DNA of 64,000 bases, taken from assembly GCF_025790165.1 (NCBI RefSeq), contig NZ_CP094970.1, positions 744,001-808,000 of the forward strand. Direction: 5' to 3'. A model generated the notes under the pieces. The model was not told the DNA's origin. It worked only from the letters and a program-made list of their open reading frames with translations, and ran no database searches. The translations under genes were made by a program, and so were the position numbers. This DNA comes from Solicola gregarius. Its GTDB lineage: Bacteria; Actinomycetota; Actinomycetes; Propionibacteriales; Nocardioidaceae. This document shows positions 44,182-54,570 of the stretch, one piece after another (position 1 is the first letter of the stretch; each line of letters begins with the position of its first letter).

Positions 44182-45300
44182 ATGGACGTACTTCCCCTCG
44201 TCATCGTGGCCGTCCTCGCCCTTGCCGCGGGTCTCGCGGTCGGCGTTCTCGTCGGCGCACGCGTGCTCCGGCGTACGGATTCCGACGCACTCGGCCGGCT
44301 CGACCTCGCCGCCTCCGCGACGAGCCGTGCGGTCGAGCCCGTCAAGGAGAGTCTCGACCGGTTCGACGCCCGACTCCGCTCGCTCGAGACGAGCCGGGTG
44401 CAGTGGCACGCACAGCTGCGCGAGCAGGTCGAGTCCGTACGCCAGACCAGCGAGCTACTGCGCCGCGAGACGGCGTCGCTCGCGAACGCGCTCCGGCGCC
44501 CGCAGGTGCGCGGCCGTTGGGGCGAGATGCATCTCCAGCGTGCCGTCGAGATCGCCGGCCTCGTCGAGCACAGCGACTTCGAGCAGCAGCCGACGGTGAG
44601 CGCCGCCGACACCGTGCAGCGGCCCGATCTCGTCGTCCATCTCGCGGGCGGCAAACAGGTCGTGGTCGACTCGAAGGTGCCGCTCGATGCGTTCCTCGAC
44701 GCGTCCGAGGTCGACGACGGCGACGAGCGGCATGCCCACACCATCCGCCACGCAAGGCAGCTGCGCGCCCACGTCGATGTGCTGGCCGGCAAGGCGTACT
44801 GGCGGCAGTTCGACCACTCGCCCGAGTTCGTCGTGCTGTTCATGCCGGGTGAGGCGTTCCTGTCGCAGGCGCTCGACGCCGAGCCGACGCTGCTCGAGTA
44901 CGCCGCCAAGCGCCATGTCGTACTCGCGACGCCGACCACGCTGATCGCGCTGCTGCGCACCGTCGCGTACGCGTGGACGCAGGACCACCTGGCCGACAAC
45001 GCACGGGAGCTCCATGCGCTGGCCCGCGAGCTGTACGAGCGCCTCGGCACGCTCGGCACGCATTTCGACCGGCTCGGCCGTTCGCTGTCGTCGGCGGTCG
45101 ACAGCTACAACAAGACCGTCGCGTCACTCGAGACCCGAGTCCTCGTCTCGGCCCGCCGGATCACCGACTTCGACGTCGGCGCGGTCGAGCTCGAGCGGCC
45201 CCGCAGCGTCGACGAGGCGGTACGTCCGCTGACGGCCGCCGAGCTTCTCGACGACGAACCCGAGCGGGCCGCCGGCGACGCGGCGCGCCGTGTCGGCTGA
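44182..45300 (+). CDS. rmuC: RmuC-family DNA recombination protein
   Basis: A 372-residue protein with an N-terminal membrane anchor (about 4-26), a coiled coil (about 45-110) and a RmuC nuclease-like core: ‘GRWGEMHLQRAVEIAGLVEH’, ‘VVDSKVPLDAFLDA’ and ‘PTTLIALLRTVAYAWTQDHL’. In E. coli RmuC limits inversion at short repeats. It is divergent from ychF. Confidence 0.9.
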   Translation: MDVLPLVIVAVLALAAGLAVGVLVGARVLRRTDSDALGRLDLAASATSRAVEPVKESLDRFDARLRSLETSRVQWHAQLREQVESVRQTSELLRRETASLANALRRPQVRGRWGEMHLQRAVEIAGLVEHSDFEQQPTVSAADTVQRPDLVVHLAGGKQVVVDSKVPLDAFLDASEVDDGDERHAHTIRHARQLRAHVDVLAGKAYWRQFDHSPEFVVLFMPGEAFLSQALDAEPTLLEYAAKRHVVLATPTTLIALLRTVAYAWTQDHLADNARELHALARELYERLGTLGTHFDRLGRSLSSAVDSYNKTVASLETRVLVSARRITDFDVGAVELERPRSVDEAVRPLTAAELLDDEPERAAGDAARRVG

Positions 45301-45315
45301 GCCGACTCGCCGGTC

Positions 45316-45321
45316 TACGGT
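45316..45321 (+). promoter_or_regulatory. Leaderless -10 (TACGGT) for DUF6542 gene
   Basis: TACGGT, six bases, ATG at 45328. Confidence 0.55.
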
Positions 45322-45327
45322 CGTGCT

Positions 45328-45768
45328 ATGAGTTCGGTGCACACCGTGCTACGCACCTCGCCGCTGGGACGCCTCGCCGCGCGAGACCTGTCGGGTGCGC
45401 AGATCTGCGCCGGCGCGGCCGCCGCGATGGCCGCGGTCACCGCCGTGAGCATCGGTCTCACCGGTGAGCTGGGGATCTTCTTCGGTGGCTGCTTCGTGCT
45501 CGTCTCCGTCAGCTCCGCGCTCGCGGCCGATATCCGGTCGCTGTTCACACCCGGCGTCCTCCCGCCACTGCTACTGGTGTCCGTGCTGGTCACGGTAGCC
45601 GTCGTCGCACCCCAGGCGATCGACGCGCCCGGCCTGGCCGAGTCGGCCGGCGTGACTCAGCGGACGATCGCGGGCGTCGTACAGCACGCGACCGCGCTGA
45701 TCGTCGGCCACCTGCTCGCGCTCGGCACCGTCGCGTACCGGATCGTCAACTCCGCAGAGCGCCGCTGA
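45328..45768 (+). CDS. Small membrane protein, DUF6542 type
   Basis: A 146-residue protein with three to four hydrophobic segments from about residue 26 and the motif ‘LTGELGIFFGGCFVLVSVSS’, as in the actinobacterial DUF6542 proteins next to ispH. Function unknown. It is convergent with ispH, seven bases between the stops. Confidence 0.65.
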   Translation: MSSVHTVLRTSPLGRLAARDLSGAQICAGAAAAMAAVTAVSIGLTGELGIFFGGCFVLVSVSSALAADIRSLFTPGVLPPLLLVSVLVTVAVVAPQAIDAPGLAESAGVTQRTIAGVVQHATALIVGHLLALGTVAYRIVNSAERR

Positions 45769-45774
45769 CGCCGC

Positions 45775-46779
45775 TCAGGCTCCTGCGGCGCGCAGGTCCT
45801 TGCGCAGCTCGGGCGGCAGGGCGAAGATCAGGCTCTCCTCGGCGGTGTGCACCGCCGTCGCCGTCGGGTAGCCGCGCTCGGTCAGGAACGTCAGGACGCC
45901 CTCCACCAGATCGTCGGGAACCGATGCGCCCGAGGTGACGCCGACGCTCTCGACGCCCTCGAGCCAGGCGTCTTCGATCTCGGACACATCATCGACCCGG
46001 TACGCCGAGCCGGCGCCCGCCTCGAGCGCGACCTCGACCAGGCGTACGGAGTTCGACGAGTTGGCCGACCCGACGACGATGACGAGATCGGACGTCCGCG
46101 CGATCTCCTTCACGGCGAGCTGGCGGTTCTGGGTGGCGTAGCAGATGTCGTCGCTGGGCGGATCCTCGAGCTGCGGGAATTTCGCACGCAGCCGGTCGAC
46201 CGTCTCCATCGTCTCGTCGACGCTCAGCGTCGTCTGGGAAAGCCACGACAGCTTCGTACCGTCGGCGAACTCGAGGTCGTCGACGTCGGCCGGCCCCTGC
46301 ACCAGCGTGATGTGGTCGGGCGCCTCGCCTGCCGTGCCCTCGACCTCCTCGTGACCTTCGTGCCCGATCAGTAGGATCTGGTAGTCCTCCTTGGCGAACC
46401 GCTTCGCCTCGTGATGGACCTTGGTGACCAGCGGACAGGTCGCGTCGATCGTCTTCAACCCGCGCTCGGTGGCCTCCGCGTGAACGGTCGGAGACACGCC
46501 GTGCGCGGAGAACACGACCGTGGCGCCCGCCGGCACCTCGCCCAGCTCCTCGACGAAGACCGCGCCGCGCTCCTCGAGCCCGTGCACCACGTGCTTGTTG
46601 TGCACGATCTGCTTACGTACGTACACCGGCGCGCCGTAGAGGTCGAGCGCCTTCTCGACGGTGATGACGGCGCGATCGACGCCCGCGCAGTAGCCGCGCG
46701 GGGCGGCGAGGAGTACGTCGCGGTCGCCGTCGGTCGCAACGGCCGGCATGCCGAGCGGCACGGTTTCCGAGTCAGGCAT
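45775..46779 (-). CDS. ispH: 4-hydroxy-3-methylbut-2-enyl diphosphate reductase
   Basis: A 334-residue [4Fe-4S] enzyme that makes IPP and DMAPP from HMBPP in the last MEP-pathway step. Three cluster cysteines are visible in ‘[12 protein letters not shown]’, ‘[13 protein letters not shown]’ and ‘[11 protein letters not shown]’, and the substrate Glu and His residues are in ‘[14 protein letters not shown]’ and ‘[14 protein letters not shown]’. ATG at 46779 is preceded by TACCAT, a run of eight G and a T. Confidence 0.95.
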   Translation of the reverse strand: MPDSETVPLGMPAVATDGDRDVLLAAPRGYCAGVDRAVITVEKALDLYGAPVYVRKQIVHNKHVVHGLEERGAVFVEELGEVPAGATVVFSAHGVSPTVHAEATERGLKTIDATCPLVTKVHHEAKRFAKEDYQILLIGHEGHEEVEGTAGEAPDHITLVQGPADVDDLEFADGTKLSWLSQTTLSVDETMETVDRLRAKFPQLEDPPSDDICYATQNRQLAVKEIARTSDLVIVVGSANSSNSVRLVEVALEAGAGSAYRVDDVSEIEDAWLEGVESVGVTSGASVPDDLVEGVLTFLTERGYPTATAVHTAEESLIFALPPELRKDLRAAGA

Positions 46780-46845
46780 ACCCCCCCCATGGTAGGGATC
46801 CCCGTGCCGGACGCGGCTGGGGCCGGGTATGTCGTGGCTCACCGT

Positions 46846-46851
46846 TAGTGT
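46846..46851 (+). promoter_or_regulatory. Leaderless -10 (TAGTGT) for xseAB
   Basis: TAGTGT, six bases, ATG at 46858. Confidence 0.55.
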
Positions 46852-46857
46852 CTGTGC

Positions 46858-48108
46858 ATGCCTCTCGAGACCTCGCCCGAGTCGCCGGCACCGCTGCGGC
46901 AGATCTCGCAGCTGCTGTCGGACTGGATCGGGCGGCTGGGCGCCGTGTGGGTCGAGGGCGAGGTCGCCCAGCTCAACCGGCGTACGGGCGTGTGCTTCCT
47001 GACCCTTCGCGACGTCGCCGCGGAGGTCTCCGCGCAGGTGACCTGCCGCCGCCAGGTCCTCGACTCGACCAACCCGCCCGTCACCGAGGGCGCACGCGTG
47101 GTCGTGCACGTACGCCCGCAGTTCTACGCCCGCAACGGCAGCCTGTCACTGAACGCCATCGAGATCCGCCCCGTCGGCATCGGCGAGCTGCTGGCCCGCA
47201 TCGAGCAGCGCCGCCAGCTGCTGGCCGCCGAGGGCCTGTTCGACCGCGTACGCAAGCGGCCGCTGCCGTTCCTGCCGCGGCGCATCGGGCTCATCACCGG
47301 GCGCGACTCGGCGGCCGAGCGCGATGTGCTCGACAACGCGCGCCGGCGGTGGCCCGGCGTCGAGTTCAGCGTCGTCAACGCCCGGGTCCAAGGCACGGCA
47401 GCCGCAGAGGAGGTCATCGCGGCGCTGCACCGGCTCGACCACGATGACCGGGTGGATGTCGTCATCGTCGCGCGCGGCGGCGGCTCGGTCGAAGACCTCC
47501 TCCCGTTCTCCGACGAGACCCTCGTTCGGGCGGTCGCGGCCTGCACCACGCCGGTGGTGAGCGCGATCGGCCACGAGCCCGACACGCCCCTGCTCGACCT
47601 CGTCGCCGACCTGCGCGCCTCGACGCCGACCGATGCCGCGAAGCGGGTCGTTCCCGACGTACGCGAGGAGCTCGACGGTGTCCAGCAGCTACGCGACCGC
47701 GGCCGCCGGTGGCTCGCGGCATACCTCCGGCACGAGGAGCAGGGCCTGGCCAGCGCGCGTTCGCGACCCGCACTCGCCGACCCGCTCAGCCTGATCGACG
47801 ACCGCGCCGGGCAGATCGACGACCTCTGCGAGCGCGCCCGGCGTACGGTCGGCCACCGCATCGACCGGGCAAACGACGAGATGGCCCATCACCTGGCCCG
47901 CGTACGCGGCCTCTCACCACGCTCGACGCTCGCCCGCGGCTACTCGGTCACCCAACGCACCGACGACGGCCTGGTCACGTCCATCGACGAAGTTGCGCCC
48001 GGCGACGAGCTCGACATCCGGGTCACCGACGGCCACCTCACCGTGCGAGTCGATGGCACCCGGCCCGCCCCCGAACACGAGACCCACGAGACGGAGCAGA
48101 GCGCGTGA
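46858..48108 (+). CDS. xseA: Exodeoxyribonuclease VII large subunit
   Basis: A 416-residue nuclease subunit. An OB-type N-terminal domain (‘[21 protein letters not shown]’) is followed by the catalytic domain with ‘[15 protein letters not shown]’, ‘[19 protein letters not shown]’ and ‘[16 protein letters not shown]’. It degrades single-stranded DNA together with XseB, whose gene overlaps its 3' end. Confidence 0.95.
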   Translation: MPLETSPESPAPLRQISQLLSDWIGRLGAVWVEGEVAQLNRRTGVCFLTLRDVAAEVSAQVTCRRQVLDSTNPPVTEGARVVVHVRPQFYARNGSLSLNAIEIRPVGIGELLARIEQRRQLLAAEGLFDRVRKRPLPFLPRRIGLITGRDSAAERDVLDNARRRWPGVEFSVVNARVQGTAAAEEVIAALHRLDHDDRVDVVIVARGGGSVEDLLPFSDETLVRAVAACTTPVVSAIGHEPDTPLLDLVADLRASTPTDAAKRVVPDVREELDGVQQLRDRGRRWLAAYLRHEEQGLASARSRPALADPLSLIDDRAGQIDDLCERARRTVGHRIDRANDEMAHHLARVRGLSPRSTLARGYSVTQRTDDGLVTSIDEVAPGDELDIRVTDGHLTVRVDGTRPAPEHETHETEQSA

Positions 48109-48323
48109 GCGACGAAGAGTCCCCCGACATCCCCTACGAGCAGGCCCGCGACGAGCTGATCGAGACCGTACGCAAGCTCGAGGCCGGCGGCACGACCCTC
48201 GAGGAGTCGCTGGCGTTGTGGGAGCGCGGCGAGGAGCTCGCGAAGATCTGCCAGCAGTGGCTCGACGGCGCCCGCGCCCGGCTGCAGGCGGCGACGGGTG
48301 CGGGCGACCCGGAGGACGAGTAG
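48105..48323 (+). CDS. xseB: Exodeoxyribonuclease VII small subunit
   Basis: A 72-residue helical protein with the XseB signature ‘[19 protein letters not shown]’ and ‘[16 protein letters not shown]’. The GTG start overlaps the xseA stop (GTGA), so the two subunits are translated together. Confidence 0.93.
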   Translation: MSDEESPDIPYEQARDELIETVRKLEAGGTTLEESLALWERGEELAKICQQWLDGARARLQAATGAGDPEDE

Positions 48324-48346
48324 GCGGTCGCTGCTTCGGCGCAGGC

Positions 48347-48889
48347 CTACGCCGGCTCGAGCGACTCGACGTAGCCCTCCATCTCGTCACGCGGCGCGTC
48401 GCCGGTCACCAGTACCGTGACGTCGCTGTCGCGGCGTACGAACGTCGTCTCGTCGTCGGCGACGCGTACCGACCACGTCTCACCACCGAGGCTGGCCGTC
48501 CCGTCGGATCGGGCGCCGCGCGCGTACTTCTTGACCATCGAGCCGACCGATGCCTCGGCCTGCTCCAGACCGACGTAGTCATCGTCCGCGGTCACCATCC
48601 CGAGGTGCCACGACGGCGGATCGCCGGGGTCGAGCCGGGCGGCGTTCGCCCGCCAGCCGTCCGGTACGTCGGCGGGCGCGAGCAGCGGATAGTCGACTCC
48701 CTCGCTCGCCTCGGTGGCGATCTGCCGATAGTCGACGTCGCTCGCGGGCTTCGGCGGGTCGTCGCGCAGGAATGCGGTGAATGCGACGACGAGTCCGGCG
48801 AGCACACCGAGTACGACGACCGACCGCACCATGTCGCCGAGCGACGGGTTGCGCCTGTCGCGTGGCGGGGCCGCATCCGGTTGAGTCAC
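48347..48889 (-). CDS. DUF4245 family membrane-anchored protein
   Basis: A 180-residue protein with one N-terminal membrane segment (about 24-42) and an extracytoplasmic DUF4245 domain (‘YPLLAPADVPDGWRANAAR’, ‘VGSMVKKYARGA’). Conserved in actinobacteria beside xseB/glpX-type genes; function unknown. GTG at 48889 is chosen; an ATG at 48922 is in frame. Confidence 0.78.
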   Translation of the reverse strand: MTQPDAAPPRDRRNPSLGDMVRSVVVLGVLAGLVVAFTAFLRDDPPKPASDVDYRQIATEASEGVDYPLLAPADVPDGWRANAARLDPGDPPSWHLGMVTADDDYVGLEQAEASVGSMVKKYARGARSDGTASLGGETWSVRVADDETTFVRRDSDVTVLVTGDAPRDEMEGYVESLEPA

Positions 48890-48951
48890 TATTCCATTGT
48901 TGCGTCTGTACGCGACGGACATGCTGACGGGTACGTAAGCGAAGGAGCACC

Positions 48952-50355
48952 ATGGCAGAGAGCGCGCCGGAGACCTACCGGGCGATGGACCTGTCCCTGC
49001 GCGTCGGCGAGATCCTGCTGTCGAGCGGCGCGGGCGCGGCCGACGTCAAGTCGACGATCCTCGCGGTGACCAGTGCCTGCGGCCTGCGCAACTGCGCGGT
49101 CGACATCAGCTTCACCACGCTGTCGGTCTCGTACCAGGAGGAGCCGGACTCCGCTCCCGAGACGCACATGCGCGTCGTACAGCACCGAGGTCTCGACTTC
49201 GGCGCCATGTCCGACATCGACCGGATGCTCCGTCGACTCGTCTCCGGCAGGATCGACCGTGCCGAGGCGAGCACGATCGTCAACGACATCACGTCGTCCA
49301 AGCGCCCGTACTCGCGTCGGGTGGTGACCGTCGCGGCCGGATTCATGGCGGGTGGGCTGTCGCTGCTCCTCGGCGGCGACGCGCTCGTCTTCGCCGTCAC
49401 CGTGGTCACGGCCGTCCTGATCGACCTCTCGGGCCGCTTCCTGTCGGCTCGCCGCATCCCGGCGTTCTACGGGCAGATCCTCGGCGCGCTGATCGCCACG
49501 GCGACCGCGATCGGACTGCACATGGTCTACCCGCCCGCGCGACCGTCCCTGATCATCGCGTCCGGAATCATCATGCTGCTCGCCGGGATCTCGATCGTCG
49601 GCGCCGTCCAGGACGCACTGACCGGCTACTACGTCACCGGCGCCGCGCGCACGTTCGAGGCGATCCTGCTCACCGGCGGTGTGATCGGCGGCGTCTCGAT
49701 AGGTCTCGGGATCGCGCAGAACTTCGGCGAAACGCTCACGGTCCGCATCGTCGAGGGCAACGTGCACAATCTGCCCAGCCAGCTCCTCGGGGCCGTGATC
49801 GCGACGGTTGCCTTCGCCGTCACCTGCCAGGTCGCGTGGAAGGCCCTTCCCGGTCTCGGCCTGGTCGGCCTGTTTGCGCAGCTGCTGTACCAGGCCAGCA
49901 TCGGCACGGAGTGGGGACTCGGTCTCGCCGTCAGCTCCGGGATCGCCGCGTTCGGCGTCGGCCTGGTGGCGTTTCAGGTCGGCCGCCAGATCGGGGCACC
50001 ACCCTTGGTCGTCGTCACCGTCGGCGTCGTCGCCCTGCTGCCGGGTGGCGCGATCTACCGAGGACTGTTCCAGCTTCTCATCGACGAGAAGCCGATCGGC
50101 GTCATCACGCTCATCTCGGCCATCACGATCGCCGTCGCATTGGCCGCCGGCGCCATCCTCGGCGAGTACATCGCGCAGCCGCTCGCTCGTACGGCCGGCC
50201 GGCTGGAGACCCGGCTGTCGGGGCCGCGCCTCGTCGGCCCCCTTCGGCAGCCGTCGCGGTCGACCACCCGGAAGGCGGCCCGCCGCCTTCGCAAGCTGCA
50301 GAAGCAGGAGCAAGAGGAGGAGTCAGGCGCAGAATCAACGTCCGACGTACGATAG
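48952..50355 (+). CDS. ThrE-type threonine/serine exporter family protein
   Basis: A 467-residue protein with a soluble N-terminal domain (about 1-115, ‘VGEILLSSGAGAADVKSTIL’) followed by some ten membrane segments forming the ThrE/DUF1212 fold, with ‘GALIATATAIGLHMVYPP’ and ‘GVVALLPGGAIYRGLFQLL’. It is predicted to export small hydroxy amino acids. The C-terminus is a basic/acidic tail (about 430-467). AAGGAG precedes the ATG. Confidence 0.88.
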   Translation: MAESAPETYRAMDLSLRVGEILLSSGAGAADVKSTILAVTSACGLRNCAVDISFTTLSVSYQEEPDSAPETHMRVVQHRGLDFGAMSDIDRMLRRLVSGRIDRAEASTIVNDITSSKRPYSRRVVTVAAGFMAGGLSLLLGGDALVFAVTVVTAVLIDLSGRFLSARRIPAFYGQILGALIATATAIGLHMVYPPARPSLIIASGIIMLLAGISIVGAVQDALTGYYVTGAARTFEAILLTGGVIGGVSIGLGIAQNFGETLTVRIVEGNVHNLPSQLLGAVIATVAFAVTCQVAWKALPGLGLVGLFAQLLYQASIGTEWGLGLAVSSGIAAFGVGLVAFQVGRQIGAPPLVVVTVGVVALLPGGAIYRGLFQLLIDEKPIGVITLISAITIAVALAAGAILGEYIAQPLARTAGRLETRLSGPRLVGPLRQPSRSTTRKAARRLRKLQKQEQEEESGAESTSDVR

Positions 50356-50370
50356 CGACGCATCTGCGTG

Positions 50371-50376
50371 TACGGT
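50371..50376 (+). promoter_or_regulatory. Leaderless -10 (TACGGT) for the molybdate operon
   Basis: TACGGT, six bases, ATG at 50383. It fixes the mopI start. Confidence 0.6.
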
Positions 50377-50382
50377 CGGGTC

Positions 50383-50778
50383 ATGCCGACGTACCGCCTG
50401 TCCGAGGCCGCCGACCTGCTCGGCGTGAGCATCGACACCGTACGACGGTGGGCCGACCAGCGGCGGTTCTCGCCGGTCACGACCGAGCAGGGGCGGGCCG
50501 CGATCGACGGCGAGGACCTCGCCCGGCTGGCGCGCGAGCAGGCGCACCTGCCCGACGCCGGCGGCGGATCCGGTAACGCGAGCGCCCGCAACCGGATGCG
50601 CGGCATCGTCACGTCGGTCACGAAGGACACCGTGATGGCGCAGGTGGAGATGTGCTGCGGGCCGTACCGCGTCGTCTCGCTGCTGAGCGCCGAGGCCGTC
50701 GACGACCTCGGTCTCGCCCCCGGATCCGTCGCGACCGCCGTGGTCAAGGCAACCAATGTCGTCGTGGAGGTCGACTGA
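50383..50778 (+). CDS. Molybdenum-pterin-binding (TOBE) protein with MerR-like HTH
   Basis: A 131-residue two-domain protein. Residues 1-50 are an excisionase/MerR-type helix-turn-helix (‘LSEAADLLGVSIDTVRRWAD’). Residues 65-131 form a single Mop/TOBE molybdate domain (‘ARNRMRGIVTSVTKDTVMAQ’, ‘AVVKATNVVVEVD’). It heads the modABC operon and overlaps modA by one base, so it is probably a ModE-like repressor or molybdate buffer. Confidence 0.88.
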   Translation: MPTYRLSEAADLLGVSIDTVRRWADQRRFSPVTTEQGRAAIDGEDLARLAREQAHLPDAGGGSGNASARNRMRGIVTSVTKDTVMAQVEMCCGPYRVVSLLSAEAVDDLGLAPGSVATAVVKATNVVVEVD

Positions 50779-51605
50779 TGAGCGGCAAGGAGAGCGCGAG
50801 GTACGAGCGGCTCGACGAGCGCGACCGAAAGGCGGCGCGTTCGAAAAGACTCACGGTGACGCTCGCCGCCGGAGCCCTGACGCTGACCGGCGTCGCGGCA
50901 TGTGGCTCGGACGACGACAGGGGCGGCGAGTCGAAGGGCACGCTGACGGTTCTCGCGGCGTCCTCGCTCACCGAGGCGTTCGGTGAGCTCGAGCAGACCT
51001 TCGAGTCGGAGCACGACGTCGACGTGAAGGTCTCGTACGACTCGTCGTCGGTGCTGGCCGACCAGGTCATCGAGGGCGCGCCCGCGGACGTACTCGCGAC
51101 CGCCGACGAGCAGACCATGCAGTCGGTCGTCGACGAGGACCTCACCGACGGCGACCCGCAGACGTTCGCCCAGAACTCGCTGGTGATCGTGACGCCTCCG
51201 GACAACCCGGCGAACATCGAGAGCCTGCAGGACTTCACCGACGATGTCACCTTCGCCGTGTGTGTGCCCGAGGCACCGTGCGGGGACGCAGCGAAGCGGC
51301 TGCTCGACCTGGACAAGATCGACGCCGACCCGGCCACCGAGGAGGAGAACGTCAAGGACGTCCTCACCAAGGTGACCTCGGGCGAGGTCGACGCGGGCCT
51401 GGTGTACGTCAGCGACGCCCAGGCTGCCGGCGACGATGTCGCGACCGTCCAAGCCGAGAACGCCTCCGAGGTGGTCAACGCCGACCCGATCGCCGTTCTC
51501 GCCGACGCCGGCGACACCGAGCTCGCGCAGGAGTGGGTCGACCTGGTGCTCGGCGACGAAGGCCAGCAGGTGCTGAAGTCCTATGGGTTCCAGCCGGGCG
51601 CCTGA
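50778..51605 (+). CDS. modA: Molybdate ABC transporter substrate-binding lipoprotein
   Basis: A 275-residue receptor. A long basic N-terminus (1-24) precedes a signal with lipobox ‘LTGVAAC’ (Cys at about 42). The ModA domain begins ‘LTVLAASSLTEAFGEL’ and has ‘VSYDSSSVLADQVIEGAPAD’ and ‘SGEVDAGLVYVSDA’, the oxyanion pocket. The start overlaps the mopI stop as TGATG. Confidence 0.92.
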   Translation: MSGKESARYERLDERDRKAARSKRLTVTLAAGALTLTGVAACGSDDDRGGESKGTLTVLAASSLTEAFGELEQTFESEHDVDVKVSYDSSSVLADQVIEGAPADVLATADEQTMQSVVDEDLTDGDPQTFAQNSLVIVTPPDNPANIESLQDFTDDVTFAVCVPEAPCGDAAKRLLDLDKIDADPATEEENVKDVLTKVTSGEVDAGLVYVSDAQAAGDDVATVQAENASEVVNADPIAVLADAGDTELAQEWVDLVLGDEGQQVLKSYGFQPGA

Positions 51606-52407
51606 ACGCGACGCCGCGGCGCTCGGCCGTGCGCCGGCGGTGCTGCTGGTGCTGTCCGGACTTGCGCTGGTGGTGCTGCTGCTGCCGGTCGTCTCGCTGC
51701 TCGTACGTACGCCGTGGACCCAGCTCGCCGACCGGCTCACGTCGCCGGAGATCCTCGACGCACTGCGGCTGAGCCTGGTCTCGGCAACGACGGCGGCCGC
51801 ATTGAGCCTGCTGCTCGGGGTGCCGCTGGCCTGGCTACTCGCCCGCGTCGACTTCCGCGGCCGCGCGCTCGTACGCGCGCTCGTCACGGTGCCGCTCGTC
51901 CTGCCACCCGTCGTCGGCGGTATCGCGCTGCTGATGGCGTTCGGGCGTCGCGGCGTCGTCGGCGGGCCGGTGTACGACGCGTTCGGGCTCACGATCCCGT
52001 TCACGACGACCGCCGTCGTGCTTGCGCAGACGTTCGTCGCGCTGCCGTTCCTGGTGATCAGCGTCGAAGGTGCCCTGCGGTCCGCCGACCTGCGCTACGA
52101 CGAGGTCGCCGCGACACTCGGCGCCGGCCGCTGGGCGACGTTTCGTACGGTGACACTCCCGCTGGCCGCGCCCGGCGTGATCAGCGGGACCGTGCTCGCG
52201 TGGGCACGAGCGCTCGGCGAGTTCGGCGCGACGATCACGTTCGCCGGCAACTTCCCCGGCACGACGCGGACCATGCCGCTGGAGATCTACACCGCCCGGC
52301 AGGCCGACGAAGGGGCGTCGCTCGTCCTCAGCGCGATCCTGCTCGCCATCAGCGTGCTCGTGCTCGCGAGCCTTCGCGAACGCTGGATAGGGGGCACACC
52401 CGCATGA
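51583..52407 (+). CDS. modB: Molybdate ABC transporter permease
   Basis: A 274-residue permease with about six membrane segments. The ATPase-contact loop ‘EVAATLGAGRWATFRTVTLP’ (EAA motif, near residue 170) and ‘ARALGEFGATITFAGNFPG’ are typical of ModB. Its ATG lies inside modA, overlapping by 23 bases. Confidence 0.92.
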   Translation: MGSSRAPERDAAALGRAPAVLLVLSGLALVVLLLPVVSLLVRTPWTQLADRLTSPEILDALRLSLVSATTAAALSLLLGVPLAWLLARVDFRGRALVRALVTVPLVLPPVVGGIALLMAFGRRGVVGGPVYDAFGLTIPFTTTAVVLAQTFVALPFLVISVEGALRSADLRYDEVAATLGAGRWATFRTVTLPLAAPGVISGTVLAWARALGEFGATITFAGNFPGTTRTMPLEIYTARQADEGASLVLSAILLAISVLVLASLRERWIGGTPA

Positions 52408-53456
52408 TGCTGGACGCGCAGATCGGCGTACGCCGCGGGGAGTTCGATCTCGACGTTCGGTTGCAGGCGGACGCGGGCTCGATCGTCGCCCTGCTCGGCC
52501 CGAACGGTGCCGGCAAGAGCACGGCGGTACGCGCGCTCGCGGGCCTCACGCCGTTGCGTACGGGCCGCATCGCACTCAACGGCGAGGCGCTCGAGGATCC
52601 GGCCGCCGATATCCGACGGCCCGCACAGGAGCGCGACGTCGGGATGGTGTTCCAGGACCCGCTGCTCTTCCCCAACCTCAGCGTCCGCGACAACGTCGCG
52701 TACGGGCCGCGGCGGCGCGGCGCACGGCGCGACGCCGCTCGGCGTACGGCCGCGGAGTGGCTGCGCCGCACGTCCCTCGAAGACCTCGCGGCCCGCATGC
52801 CCGCGCAGCTGTCGGGTGGCCAACGGCAGCGGGTGGCGATCGCCCGCGCCCTCGCGACCGAACCCCGGATGCTGCTGCTCGACGAGCCGACATCGGCACT
52901 CGACGTGTCGGTGACCCTCGAGCTGCGGCACTTCCTGCTCCGCCGGCTCCGTGAGTTCGACGGCGTGACGGTGCTCGTCACGCACGACGCGCTGGACGCG
53001 CTCGTACTCGCCGACCAGGTCGTGGTGATCGACGGCGGACGCGTGTCGCAGGCGGGGCCACCGCGCGAGGTCGCAAGCCGGCCGCGCAGCGAGCACGTCG
53101 CGTCCCTGATGGGGCTCAACCTCCTGCGCGGACAGTCGACGGGCACCACCATTCGCCTCGACGACGGGACTCAGCTCGTGACGGCATCGGCCAGCGAAGG
53201 CGACGTGTTCGCGTCCTTCCCACCACACGCCGTCACCCTGTCGCGCGGACGCCCGGAGACGAGCGCCAGAAACTCGTGGGAGCTTCGCGTCGCCGGCCTC
53301 GCACCACACGGTGACGCCGTGCGGGTGCACCTCGCGGGAGCGGCGCAGCTGCTCGCCGACGTGACACCGTCCGCGGTCGCCGAGCTCGAGCTCACCAACG
53401 GCGCACAGGTATGGGCGACGGTGAAGGCGACCGAGGTCGCGGTGTACGAGACGTAG
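52404..53456 (+). CDS. modC: Molybdate ABC transporter ATP-binding protein
   Basis: A 350-residue ATPase. Walker A ‘GPNGAGKST’ is near 33-41, the signature is ‘[15 protein letters not shown]’, and Walker B is ‘[11 protein letters not shown]’; ‘THDALDAL’ carries the switch His. Residues about 245-350 form a Mop/TOBE domain. The ATG overlaps the modB stop (ATGA), so mopI-modA-modB-modC is one tightly overlapping unit. Confidence 0.94.
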   Translation: MMLDAQIGVRRGEFDLDVRLQADAGSIVALLGPNGAGKSTAVRALAGLTPLRTGRIALNGEALEDPAADIRRPAQERDVGMVFQDPLLFPNLSVRDNVAYGPRRRGARRDAARRTAAEWLRRTSLEDLAARMPAQLSGGQRQRVAIARALATEPRMLLLDEPTSALDVSVTLELRHFLLRRLREFDGVTVLVTHDALDALVLADQVVVIDGGRVSQAGPPREVASRPRSEHVASLMGLNLLRGQSTGTTIRLDDGTQLVTASASEGDVFASFPPHAVTLSRGRPETSARNSWELRVAGLAPHGDAVRVHLAGAAQLLADVTPSAVAELELTNGAQVWATVKATEVAVYET

Positions 53457-53470
53457 TATCTGGTCGCATA

Positions 53471-53493
53471 CGTGTGACACGACACTAGGCTGT
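53471..53493 (+). promoter_or_regulatory. Candidate glpX promoter with short palindrome
   Basis: CGTGTGACACG (53471-53481) is a palindrome with a central G, followed by TAGGCT at 53488-53493 as a possible -10, about 34 bases before the ATG, which has an AAGG site. Confidence 0.35.
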
Positions 53494-53526
53494 GCTCGCA
53501 CGAGCCGACCGCAGCGAAAGGCCGAC

Positions 53527-54570
53527 ATGACCGACGACTCGCCCGGCGCCGCGCCCGCGCCCAACGACGCACTCACCCCCGCCAGCTCCGCGCCCGACCG
53601 CAACCTCGCCCTCGATCTCGTACGCATCACCGAGGCCGCCGGAATGGCCGCCGCGCGATGGGTGGGCCGCGGCGACAAGAACGGCGCGGACGGTGTGGCG
53701 GTCAACGCCATGCGCGCCCTGATCAACACGGTGCAGATGTCCGGTGTGGTGGTCATCGGTGAGGGCGAGAAGGACAACGCGCCGATGCTGTTCAACGGCG
53801 AGGAGGTCGGCGACGGCACCGGCCCGGCGTGCGATGTGGCGGTCGACCCGATCGACGGCACGACGCTGACCGCCAAGGCGATGCCGAACGCCGTCTCCGT
53901 GCTGGCCGTCGCACCCCGGCACTCGATGTACGACCCCTCGGCCGTGTTCTACATGGAGAAGCTGGTCACCGGTCCCGAAGCGGCCGACGTCGTCGACATC
54001 CGGCTGCCGCTCGCCGAGAACATCCACCGGGTCGCGAAGTCGAAAGGGCTCGACGCCGGCGACGTCACCGTGTGCATCCTCGACCGGCCCCGCCACGAGC
54101 AGCTCGTCACGGAGATCCGGGAGGCAGGTGCGCGGATCAAGTTCATCACCGACGGCGATGTCGCCGGCGCGATCCTCGCGGCGAGCCCCGACACCGGCGT
54201 CGACATGCTGGTCGGCGTCGGCGGTACGCCCGAGGGCATCATCGCCGCGTGCGCGATGAAGTGCATGGGCGGGCTCATCCAGGGCCGGCTGTGGCCGACC
54301 GACGACGCCGAGCGAGAGCGGGCGATCGCCGCGGGCCACGACCTCGACCGAGTGCTCACGACCGACGACCTCGTCCGCGGCGACGACTGCTTCTTCGTCG
54401 CCACCGGCATCACCGACGGCGAGCTGATGAAGGGCGTACGCTTCGGCGCCGGCACGGCGAGCACCGAGTCGGTCGTGATGCGCTCGCGCAGCGGCACCAT
54501 CCGCAAGATCTCCAGCCAGCACAAGCTGGAGAAGCTGATGGCGTACTCCTCGATCGACTTCGAGCACTAG
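53527..54570 (+). CDS. glpX: Fructose-1,6-bisphosphatase, class II
   Basis: A 347-residue metal-dependent phosphatase of gluconeogenesis. ‘[17 protein letters not shown]’ and ‘[20 protein letters not shown]’ hold the metal Asp/Glu residues, with ‘[20 protein letters not shown]’ the phosphate site and ‘[20 protein letters not shown]’ downstream. The TAG stop lies within the CTAG that begins repeat copy 3. Confidence 0.95.
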   Translation: MTDDSPGAAPAPNDALTPASSAPDRNLALDLVRITEAAGMAAARWVGRGDKNGADGVAVNAMRALINTVQMSGVVVIGEGEKDNAPMLFNGEEVGDGTGPACDVAVDPIDGTTLTAKAMPNAVSVLAVAPRHSMYDPSAVFYMEKLVTGPEAADVVDIRLPLAENIHRVAKSKGLDAGDVTVCILDRPRHEQLVTEIREAGARIKFITDGDVAGAILAASPDTGVDMLVGVGGTPEGIIAACAMKCMGGLIQGRLWPTDDAERERAIAAGHDLDRVLTTDDLVRGDDCFFVATGITDGELMKGVRFGAGTASTESVVMRSRSGTIRKISSQHKLEKLMAYSSIDFEH

